A stretch of 64,000 nt of DNA from Jiangella alba (GTDB lineage Bacteria; Actinomycetota; Actinomycetes; Jiangellales; Jiangellaceae). Below, in pieces: positions 53,737 through 61,270 of this stretch. The notes under the pieces were generated by a model. It saw only the letters and a list, made by a program, of their open reading frames with translations, did no database searches and was not told the origin of the DNA. A program made the translations under genes and the position numbers. The stretch spans positions 2,349,501 to 2,413,500 of the forward strand of contig NZ_FNUC01000003.1 of assembly GCF_900106035.1 (NCBI RefSeq). Direction: 5' to 3'. Within the stretch, counting starts at the first letter, position 1. Every line of letters starts with the position of its first letter.

Positions 53737-54479
53737 GCCCGCACCGCCAGCGGGACGAACACCGCGAGGAACCCGGCCGACCACGCCAGCGTCGCCAGCA
53801 CCGCGTCGCGCACCGGACCGCCCAGCAGCAGCCCGCTCGCCGCGTCCATCGCCTGGCTGACGGGGTTGACGTCGGCCCAGGCCTGCAGCCAGCCGGGCAG
53901 CGTGTCGGACGGCGCGACCATGTCGGTGCCGAACGCCAGCGGGAAGATGCCGAGGAACGCCACCGACGTCACCAGCGTCTCCTCCTTCACCACCACGCCG
54001 ATCAGCACGTTCACCCAGCTCAGCGCGAAGCCGAAGACGATCGCCAGCCCGGCGGCCGCGAGCGTCGGCGCCAGGCCCTCCGTCGGCCGGAAGCCCAGGG
54101 CGAGGCCGAGCGCGAACAGCGTCGCCACCGCCACGACGTACCGGACGACGTCGCCGAGCACCGTGCCCAGCAGTGGCGCCGACCGCGGGATCGGCAGGCT
54201 GCGGAACCGGTCGAACACGCCCTTCTTGATGTCCAGGTTGATGCTCAGCCCGGTGGACGTGAGGCCGGCCAGGATCGCCGTCATCACCAGCACGCCGGGG
54301 AACACGTACTGCAGGTAGTCCTGGGTCGACCCGGCGACGGCGCCGCCGAACAGGTAGACGAACAACAGCAGGAAGACGACCGGCAGGAAGATGGCGTCGA
54401 GGAACACGCCGGGGTTGCGGCGGGCCTTCGTCAGGCCCCGTCCGGCCAGGACGACGGCGTGCCGGGCGAGCGTCGTCAT
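53718..54479 (-). CDS. ABC-2 type transporter permease (DrrB-like)
   Basis: 253 residues with six hydrophobic segments: FLDAIFLPVVFLLLFVYLFGGAV first, then VFPGVLVMTAILAGLTSTGLSINLDIKKGVFDRFRSLP, the typical DrrB/ABC-2 signature loop. Pairs with the ATPase gene directly upstream (ATGA overlap). Exports a drug or lipid; substrate unknown. Confidence 0.92.
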   Translation of the reverse strand: MTTLARHAVVLAGRGLTKARRNPGVFLDAIFLPVVFLLLFVYLFGGAVAGSTQDYLQYVFPGVLVMTAILAGLTSTGLSINLDIKKGVFDRFRSLPIPRSAPLLGTVLGDVVRYVVAVATLFALGLALGFRPTEGLAPTLAAAGLAIVFGFALSWVNVLIGVVVKEETLVTSVAFLGIFPLAFGTDMVAPSDTLPGWLQAWADVNPVSQAMDAASGLLLGGPVRDAVLATLAWSAGFLAVFVPLAVRAYRRRA

Positions 54480-55414
54480 GCGGCCACCTCCGTCCGGCCG
54501 GTGAGGGCGAAGAACACCTCGTCGAGGCTGGGCAGCCGCAGCGCCAGTTCGGTGACGGCGATCCCGGAGCCGGCCAGCGCGGGCACCACCGCGGCCAGCA
54601 CGTCGTCGCCGTCGACGGAGGCGGTGAGCAGCCCGCCCGAGAGGTCGGGGGCGCGCCCGGCCACCCGCTCCAGCAGGGCGGCGGCGTCGGGCACCCGGGC
54701 GGGGTCGGCCGGGCGGACGGCCAGCGTCTGGCCGCCGACGATCCGCTTCAGCTCGGTCGGGGTGCCGTGCGCGATCACCGTCCCGTGGTCGAGGACGGAG
54801 ATCTCGTCGGCCAGCGCGTCGGCCTCCTCCAGATACTGCGTGGTCAGCAGCACGGTGCCGCCGTCGGCCGTCATGGACCGGATCATCCGCCACACGTCCT
54901 CGCGCTTGCCGGGGTCCAGGCCGGTGGTGGGCTCGTCGAGGAACACGACGCGCGGCCGCGCGACCATGCTGGCGGCGAGGTCGAGGCGCCGGCGCATCCC
55001 GCCGGAGTACGTCGACACCCGGCGCCCGCCGGCCTCGGTCAGCTCGAACCGGGCCAGCAGCTCGTCCGCCCGCCGCCGGGCGTCGGCCCGGCGCAGGTCC
55101 AGCAGCCGGCCGAACAGCACCAGGTTCTCCCGGCCGGTGAGGTCCTCGTCGACCGAGGCGTACTGGCCGGTCAGCCCGATGCGGCGGCGGACGGCGTCGC
55201 CGTCGCGGGTCACGTCGAGCCCGTCGACGAGCGCCCGCCCGGCGTCCGGCCGCACCAGGGTGGCGAGGATCCGCACCGCCGTGGTCTTGCCGGCGCCGTT
55301 CGGGCCGAGCACGCCCAGCACGGTGCCGGGCGCGGCGCCGAGGTCGACGCCGGCCAGCGCCGTGGTGTCGCCGAACCGTTTGACCAGTCCTTCTGTCCGG
55401 ATCGCATACGTCAT
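54476..55414 (-). CDS. ABC transporter ATP-binding protein (DrrA-like)
   Basis: 312 residues. Walker A GPNGAGKTT, signature YSGGMRRRLDLAASMV, Walker B VVFLDEPTTGLDP, and H-loop region TTQYLEEADALADEI. The C-terminal about 90 residues form the DUF4162-like extension typical of daunorubicin resistance DrrA proteins. Works with DrrB-like permease downstream. Divergent from the dehydrogenase gene. Confidence 0.93.
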   Translation of the reverse strand: MTYAIRTEGLVKRFGDTTALAGVDLGAAPGTVLGVLGPNGAGKTTAVRILATLVRPDAGRALVDGLDVTRDGDAVRRRIGLTGQYASVDEDLTGRENLVLFGRLLDLRRADARRRADELLARFELTEAGGRRVSTYSGGMRRRLDLAASMVARPRVVFLDEPTTGLDPGKREDVWRMIRSMTADGGTVLLTTQYLEEADALADEISVLDHGTVIAHGTPTELKRIVGGQTLAVRPADPARVPDAAALLERVAGRAPDLSGGLLTASVDGDDVLAAVVPALAGSGIAVTELALRLPSLDEVFFALTGRTEVAA

Positions 55415-55477
55415 GGCGGCAGCGTGCCGGCGGCCGCTGGCAGATCGCGCACAAACCGCTGTCGGGCCGGGTCGAGC

Positions 55478-55490
55478 AAGCGCTTACCCT
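55478..55490 (+). promoter_or_regulatory. LacI-like palindrome fused to a leaderless -10 box
   Basis: AAGCGCTT (55478-55485) is a perfect palindrome with the central CG of LacI-family operators and overlaps TACCCT (55485-55490), which ends 6 bases before the ATG. Repressor binding would block the promoter. No LacI gene adjoins. Confidence 0.5.
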
Positions 55491-55496
55491 GGGGGC

Positions 55497-56510
55497 ATGA
55501 CGACTGAGCGGGTCAGCGCCATGCTGGTCATGTCCGACACCGCGTACCGCGACCTGTTCGACGACGAGTTGCGGGCGCGGCTGGAGAAGCTGGCCGACCT
55601 GGTGCTGCCGGGTCCGGTGGCGACGTTCGCCGACCCCGCCGTGCGGTCGGCGCTCGGGCAGGCCGACGTGCTGGTCACGTCGTGGGGCTGCCCGCCGCTC
55701 GACGAGGACGTGCTGGCCGGCGCGCCCCGGCTGCGGGCCGCGTTCCACGCCGCGGGCTCGGTGAAGCACCACGTCACCGACGCCTGCTGGGAGCGCGGGC
55801 TGGTGGTCACCACGGCGGCCGCGGCCAACGCCGTCCCGGTGGCGGAGTACACGCTGGCCGCCATCCTCGCCGCGGGGAAGCGGGTGCCGCGCTTCGCCGC
55901 CGGGTTCCGGGCCCACCCCGGCGAGCTGGGCTGGCGCGACGACATCTCGGGTGCGTCGAACTACCGGCGGGTCGTCGGCGTCGTCGGGTTCTCCCGCATC
56001 GGCCGCCGGGTGGCCGAGCTGCTCCGCCCGTTCGAGCTGACGGTCCTGGTGGCCGACCCGTACGCCGACCCGGCCGAGGTGGCCGCCGCGGGCGCTCAGC
56101 CGGCCGAGCTGGACGACCTGCTGGCCCGGGCCGACGTCGTCACGCTGCACGCGCCGTCGCTGCCGGAGACCCGTCGCCTCATCGACGCGCGTCGATGTGC
56201 GCTGATGAAGGACGGCGCCACGCTGATCAACACCGCCCGCGGCGCGCTGGTCGACCACGCCGCACTGACCGCCGAGTGCGAGCGCGGCCGGCTCGACGCC
56301 GTCCTCGACGTCACCGATCCGGAGCCGCTGCCGCCCGACTCGCCGCTGTACCGGCTGCCCAACGTCGTGCTGACGCCGCACGTCGCGGGCGCCCTGGGCA
56401 CCGAGTGCCGCCGGCTCACCGCGCTGGCGCTGGACGAGCTGGAGCGGTTCGCCGCCGGCCGGCCGCTGGAGCACGAGGTGCGCCGCGCCGACCTGGTGGT
56501 GCAGGCGTGA
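55497..56510 (+). CDS. D-2-hydroxyacid dehydrogenase family protein
   Basis: 337 residues. Rossmann motif VVGVVGFSRIGRRVAELL; catalytic R248 (NTARGALVD), E276 (DPEPLP) and H295 (LTPHVAGA) are all present. Reduces a 2-keto acid or oxidises a hydroxyacid with NAD(P); the substrate is unknown. Stop overlaps the epimerase gene by 4 bp. The LacI-like operator upstream suggests a sugar-acid function. Confidence 0.9.
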   Translation: MTTERVSAMLVMSDTAYRDLFDDELRARLEKLADLVLPGPVATFADPAVRSALGQADVLVTSWGCPPLDEDVLAGAPRLRAAFHAAGSVKHHVTDACWERGLVVTTAAAANAVPVAEYTLAAILAAGKRVPRFAAGFRAHPGELGWRDDISGASNYRRVVGVVGFSRIGRRVAELLRPFELTVLVADPYADPAEVAAAGAQPAELDDLLARADVVTLHAPSLPETRRLIDARRCALMKDGATLINTARGALVDHAALTAECERGRLDAVLDVTDPEPLPPDSPLYRLPNVVLTPHVAGALGTECRRLTALALDELERFAAGRPLEHEVRRADLVVQA

Positions 56511-57283
56511 CGGTGCAGACGGGCCTGGTGTCCATCACGTTCCGCCAGCTCGGCGTCGACGACGTGCTCGGCGTCATGGGCCGGGCCGGGCTGACGGCGG
56601 TCGAGTGGGGCGGCGACGTGCACGTCCCGGTGGGCGACGTCGCGGCGGCGGAGCGCACGGCGGCGGCCAGCGCCGACCACGGCGTCCGGGTGGTCGCGTA
56701 CGGCTCGTACTACCGCGCCGGCGACCACGAACCGGGGGAGTTCGACGACGTGCTGCGCTCGGCGGTCGCGCTGGGTGCGCCGCGCATCCGGGTCTGGGCC
56801 GGGACGCTCGGCTCGGCCGAGGCGACGGCGGAGCACCGCGGCCGCGTCGCCGCCGACCTGCGCCGCATCGCCGGCCTGGCCGGGGGCGAGGGCGTCGAGA
56901 TCGCCGTTGAGCACCACCCGAACACGCTCACCGACACGCTGGAGTCCGCGCTCGAGCTCTACGCCGCGGCGGACCACCCGGGGCTGCGGCCGTACTGGCA
57001 GCCGCGGCTCGGCCAGCACCCGGACGACGCGCTGCGCGAGGCCACGGCGCTGCTGCCGGGCCTGGTGACGGTGCACGTGTTCACCTGGACGGCCGCCGGC
57101 GAACGCCTGCCGCTGGCCGACGGCGCGGCGCTGTGGACGCCGGTGCTGGGCACGCTGGCCGGCCGCGACGACGCCGAACGGTACGCGCTGCTCGAGTTCG
57201 TCCCCGGCGACGACCCCGAGGCGCTGGTCCGCGACGCCGTCACGCTGCGGGAGTGGCTAGGGGGTGGCCTGACGCCGTCCTGA
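56507..57283 (+). CDS. Sugar phosphate isomerase/epimerase family (TIM barrel)
   Basis: 258 residues of the AP-endonuclease-2/xylose-isomerase-like barrel: QTGLVSITFRQLGVDDVLGV at the start, AGLTAVEWGGDVHVP, EIAVEHHPNTLTDT and TVHVFTW. Metal ligands likely include the E and H residues of EWGGD, VEHH and VHVF. Overlaps the dehydrogenase stop, so they probably act in one sugar-acid pathway. 3' end overlaps treZ by 44 bp. Confidence 0.85.
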   Translation: MTVQTGLVSITFRQLGVDDVLGVMGRAGLTAVEWGGDVHVPVGDVAAAERTAAASADHGVRVVAYGSYYRAGDHEPGEFDDVLRSAVALGAPRIRVWAGTLGSAEATAEHRGRVAADLRRIAGLAGGEGVEIAVEHHPNTLTDTLESALELYAAADHPGLRPYWQPRLGQHPDDALREATALLPGLVTVHVFTWTAAGERLPLADGAALWTPVLGTLAGRDDAERYALLEFVPGDDPEALVRDAVTLREWLGGGLTPS

Positions 57284-59009
57284 CGACGGCGGCGGTCTCG
57301 GCGCCCAGCTCGGCCACGGCGCCGTCGAGCGCCACCGGGCCGGTGGCCAGCAGCAACTGGCCGGCCGGGCCGGACAGCGGCACCCGCCGCGGCTCGCCGG
57401 CGAGGTTGACCGCCACCCGCAGCGCGCCCCGGTGCAGCACGAACCAGCCGGCCGCCTCGTCGAATCCGGACGCGACGGCGGTGAGGTCGCCGTCGCGCAG
57501 CTCGGGCTCGGCCGCCCGCAGCGCGATCAGCCGCCGGTAGAGCTCCAGCATCCGCGCGTGCTCCGGCCGCTCCGGCTCGGTCCAGTCCAGCCGGGCGGTG
57601 CGGAACGCGGCCGGGTCCTGCGGGTCGAGCATCGACGACGTGTCCCAGCCGTGCCGCTCGAACTCGGCCAGCCGTCCCGGCCCGATGGCGGCCGCCAGCA
57701 CCGGGTCGGGGTGCGAGGTGAAGTACGGCCAGCGGGTGGACGCCGCCCACTCCTCACCCATCCAGAGCATCGGGGTGAACGGCAGCGTCAGCAGCAGCAC
57801 GGCCCCGATGCGCTGCCGGGCGGGCGTGGTCAGCTCGGTGAGTCGCTCGCCCGCGGCGCGGTTGCCGACCTGGTCGTGGTTCTGCAGGCAGACGACGAAG
57901 CGGTGGCCGGGCGTGCGGGCGCGATCGATCGGCCGGCCGTGCGGGCGGCCGCGGAACGATGAGAACCGGCCGTCGTGCAGGAACGCGTCGCGCACGACCT
58001 TGGCCAGCACCGTCAGCGAGCCGAAGTCGGCGTAGTAGCCCTGCCGCTCGCCGGTGAGCAGCGCGTGCAGCGCGTGGTGGACGTCGTCGTCCCACTGGCC
58101 GTCCAGGCCGTACCCGCCGTCGGCGCGCGGCTCGATCAGGATCGGGTCGTTGAGGTCGGACTCCGCGATCAGCGGCAGCGGCCGGCCCAGCTCGCCGGAG
58201 AGCCGCTCGACCGCCGCCGACAGCTCCGCCAGCAGGTGCGGGTGACCGCGCCCGGCCAGCGGGTCGACCAGCGCGTGGACGGCGTCGAGCCGCAGGCCGT
58301 CGAGGTGGTAGTCGCGCAGCCACATGAGCGCGTTGTCGATGACGTAGCGGCGCACCGACGGCTCGCCGAGGTTGACGACGTCGCCCCACGCGGTGCCGGC
58401 GCCGTCGGTGAGGTACGGACCGAACCGGGGCAGGTGGTTGCCGCTGGGGCCGACGTGGTTGTAGACGACGTCCAGCAGCACGGCCAGGCCGCGGGCGTGG
58501 CAGGCGTCGACGAACCGCTTGAAGCCGTCCGGCCCGCCCAGCGGCTGGTGCACGGCGAACCAGCCGACGCCGTCGTAGCCCCAGTTCCACTCGCCGGCCA
58601 GCGCGTTGACCGGCAGCACCTCGACGTGCGTGACGCCCAGGCGAGTCAGGTGGTCGAGCCGGCCGATGGCGCCGTCGAAGGTGCCCTCCGGGCTGAACGT
58701 GCCGACGTGCAGTTCGTACAGGACGGCGCCGGCCAGCGGGCGGCCGGTCCAGGCGGCGTCGGTCCACTCGAACGCGGCGTGGTCGTACACCCGGGCCCGG
58801 CCCTCGACGCCGTGCGGCAGCCAGGCGGCGCGTGGGTCGGGCAGCACGTCGGGGGAGTCGTCGAGCTGCCAGCCGTAGTCGGTGCCCGGCGGCGCCGGCG
58901 CGTGCGCCGTCCACCACCCGCCCGGCGCCCGCACCGCCCGGGCCGAACGGCGCCCGGCCCGCAGCTGCACGCGGCGGGCGGCCGGGGCCCAGACCAGGAA
59001 CGTCGTCAT
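57240..59009 (-). CDS. treZ: Malto-oligosyltrehalose trehalohydrolase
   Basis: 589 residues. N-terminal CBM48-like domain (about 1-95, FLVWAPAARRVQLRAG), then a GH13 barrel with YNHVGPSGNH, nucleophile Asp in DGLRLDAVHAL, acid Glu in LIAESDLND and Asp in QNHDQVGN. Releases trehalose from the malto-oligosyltrehalose made by TreY. Last gene of treX-treY-treZ; its start overlaps the treY stop by 4 bp. Confidence 0.95.
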   Translation of the reverse strand: MTTFLVWAPAARRVQLRAGRRSARAVRAPGGWWTAHAPAPPGTDYGWQLDDSPDVLPDPRAAWLPHGVEGRARVYDHAAFEWTDAAWTGRPLAGAVLYELHVGTFSPEGTFDGAIGRLDHLTRLGVTHVEVLPVNALAGEWNWGYDGVGWFAVHQPLGGPDGFKRFVDACHARGLAVLLDVVYNHVGPSGNHLPRFGPYLTDGAGTAWGDVVNLGEPSVRRYVIDNALMWLRDYHLDGLRLDAVHALVDPLAGRGHPHLLAELSAAVERLSGELGRPLPLIAESDLNDPILIEPRADGGYGLDGQWDDDVHHALHALLTGERQGYYADFGSLTVLAKVVRDAFLHDGRFSSFRGRPHGRPIDRARTPGHRFVVCLQNHDQVGNRAAGERLTELTTPARQRIGAVLLLTLPFTPMLWMGEEWAASTRWPYFTSHPDPVLAAAIGPGRLAEFERHGWDTSSMLDPQDPAAFRTARLDWTEPERPEHARMLELYRRLIALRAAEPELRDGDLTAVASGFDEAAGWFVLHRGALRVAVNLAGEPRRVPLSGPAGQLLLATGPVALDGAVAELGAETAAVVRTASGHPLATPAA

Positions 59010-61270
59010 GCGGGTGGGGCGAGCAGCGCGACAGGATAGGTGGCGAGCAGCGTCGCGAGCGGCACCGTCCCACCGTACGGCCGCCCGGTCAGGACGTCGA
59101 CCAGTCCGCCCGGCAGCTCCACGACGGTGTCCGCCCACCCACCCCGCCGCGACAGCCGCACCGGCAGCCGCGTCGCCACCGTCACCGCGCCGCCGCGGTC
59201 GAAGGCCACCGCGTGCTCCGCCGCCGGGCCGTGCACCGCGACCCGACGGTACGCCGTGAACAGCTCCGGCCGGTCGCGCCGCACCCGCAGCGCCCGCGAG
59301 ACGACCCACAGCTTGGCGGCGCCGGTGTCGTCGACCGGGGGAGGAACGGTCAGCCCGCCCAGCAGCGCCCGCAGCCGTGGCCAGTCGACCGGGCGGCGGT
59401 TGTCGGGGTCGACCAGGGAGTCGTCCCAGCCCTCGGTGCCCTGGTAGACGTCGGGCACGCCGGGCATGGTGAGCTGCACCAGCTTCTGCCCGAGCGCGTT
59501 GGACCAGCCGTACGGCCGGATGAGTCCGATGAACGCCTCGACGGCGGCGCGCAGGTCCGGCCGCTGCGCCGCGGTGTCGAGGGCGGCGTGCACCGCCGCC
59601 TCGAACTCCTCGTCGGGATCGGCCCAACCGGTCGCCCCGGCCGCCTCGCGCATGGCCTTCACCGCGTACGCGTGCAGCCGCCCGGGCTGGTCCAGGCCGA
59701 AGCCGGCCACCGTCTGCCAGAGCAGGTACGCCGTGGTGGGCTCGGGCATCGGCGCCTCGGCCGCCAGCAGCCGCACCAGCTCACCCCACTCGTCCGGGAC
59801 CTCGGCCAGCACCGCGAGCCGGGCCCGCACGTCCTCGCCGCGCTTGGTGTCGTGGGTGGACAGCGTCGTCATCGAGCGCGGCGCCGTGCGCAGCCGCCGC
59901 TCCTGGGCGGCATGGAAGTCGTCGAGGTCGCGGCCGAACCGCGCGGGGTCGCCGCCGACCTCGTTGAGCGCGACGAACCGGGTGTAGCGGTAAGCGGCGG
60001 TGTCCTCGACGCCCTTGGCCATGACGGCGCCGGTGGTCTGCTGGAACCGCACGCAGAGCTCGTCGGCGGGGTCGGTCAGCCGCGGCTCCAGCGCGTCGAA
60101 CGCCGCGGCCAGCCGCGGGTGCCGCCGCCGCGCCGTCGCGACGGCCGCGGCGAGGTGGTCCGCGCCCGACGACGGCAGGTACGAGCGGTACACCGGGAAG
60201 GCCACCGCCAGGAACGTCAGCGCCGCGAACGCGTCGGGGACGGACGGCGCCAGCCGGGCCAGCCGATGGAACTCCGAGCGCAGGATCGTCGTCGCGACCG
60301 CGCGCTTGCCCACCTCCGTGTGGGTGGCCCAGTCGAGCTCGTCGCCGGTGACGTCCCGGTAGAGGCGGTCGAGGGCCGGTTCGCCCGCCGGGTCGACGAA
60401 CAGCGGGCCCGCCTCGGCCAGCGCGTCGTAGCCGGTCGTGCCGTCGACCGGCCAGTCCGCCGGCAGCGCCTCGCCCGGCTCCAGGATCTTCTCCGCCAGG
60501 ATCCACGTGTCCGGCGCCTGCTCGCGCAGCCGGCGCAGGTAGCCGCCGGGGTCGGCCAGCCCGTCCGGGTGGTCGACGCGCAGCCCGGCGACGCCGTCGT
60601 CGGCGACCCAGCGCAGGACGCGCTCGTGCGTGGCCGCCGCGACCTCGGGGTCCTCGACCCGGACCCCGGCCAGCGACGACACCGCGAAGAACCGCCGGTA
60701 GGCCAGCTCGGTGTCGGCCCGCCGCGCGTCGGCCAGCTCGTAGTGCTGGCGGGCGTGCACGTCGGCGGCGGTGTCGCCGGGCCGCGGCCCGCTGCCCGGC
60801 GCCAGCGGGTAGCGCACCCCGGCGGCCAGCAGCGCGTCGCCGTCGAGCCCGACCGCGTCGGCACCGTCGAGGACGGGCAGCAGCAGCCGCCCGGCGGACC
60901 AGTCGACGTCGAACCAGGGCGCGTACGCCGACGCCGGGCCGTGCCGCAGGAGGTCGTGCCAGGCCGGGTTCTGCCCGGGGTCGGCGACGCCCTGGTGGTT
61001 CGGGACGAGGTCCACGACTATGCGTAGCCCATGCGCCCGGGCCGCCGCCACCAGCGCCCGCCAGCCCGCCTCGCCGCCGCGGTCGTCGTCCATGCGCGTG
61101 ACGTCGACGACGTCGTAGCCGTGCGCCGACCCGGCCGTGGCGCGCAGCAGCGGCGACAGGTACACCGCGCCCACGCCCAGCGAGCGCAGGTACGCCGTCA
61201 GCTCGGCGGCCGCCGCCAGCGGGAACGCGCCGCTGACCTGCAGCCGGTAGGTCGACGACGGCGGGGTCAC
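59006..61270 (-). CDS. treY: Malto-oligosyltrehalose synthase
   Basis: 754 residues. GH13 with the TreY-specific long insertions: STYRLQVSGAFPLAAAAEL, HGYDVVDVTRMDDDRGG, VVDLVPNHQGV, GLRVDHPDGL (nucleophile Asp), WILAEKIL (Glu) and STHDTKRGEDVRAR. Turns the reducing end of maltodextrins into an alpha,alpha-1,1 link. GTG start overlapping treX, ATGA junction with treZ. Confidence 0.95.
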   Translation of the reverse strand: MTPPSSTYRLQVSGAFPLAAAAELTAYLRSLGVGAVYLSPLLRATAGSAHGYDVVDVTRMDDDRGGEAGWRALVAAARAHGLRIVVDLVPNHQGVADPGQNPAWHDLLRHGPASAYAPWFDVDWSAGRLLLPVLDGADAVGLDGDALLAAGVRYPLAPGSGPRPGDTAADVHARQHYELADARRADTELAYRRFFAVSSLAGVRVEDPEVAAATHERVLRWVADDGVAGLRVDHPDGLADPGGYLRRLREQAPDTWILAEKILEPGEALPADWPVDGTTGYDALAEAGPLFVDPAGEPALDRLYRDVTGDELDWATHTEVGKRAVATTILRSEFHRLARLAPSVPDAFAALTFLAVAFPVYRSYLPSSGADHLAAAVATARRRHPRLAAAFDALEPRLTDPADELCVRFQQTTGAVMAKGVEDTAAYRYTRFVALNEVGGDPARFGRDLDDFHAAQERRLRTAPRSMTTLSTHDTKRGEDVRARLAVLAEVPDEWGELVRLLAAEAPMPEPTTAYLLWQTVAGFGLDQPGRLHAYAVKAMREAAGATGWADPDEEFEAAVHAALDTAAQRPDLRAAVEAFIGLIRPYGWSNALGQKLVQLTMPGVPDVYQGTEGWDDSLVDPDNRRPVDWPRLRALLGGLTVPPPVDDTGAAKLWVVSRALRVRRDRPELFTAYRRVAVHGPAAEHAVAFDRGGAVTVATRLPVRLSRRGGWADTVVELPGGLVDVLTGRPYGGTVPLATLLATYPVALLAPPA

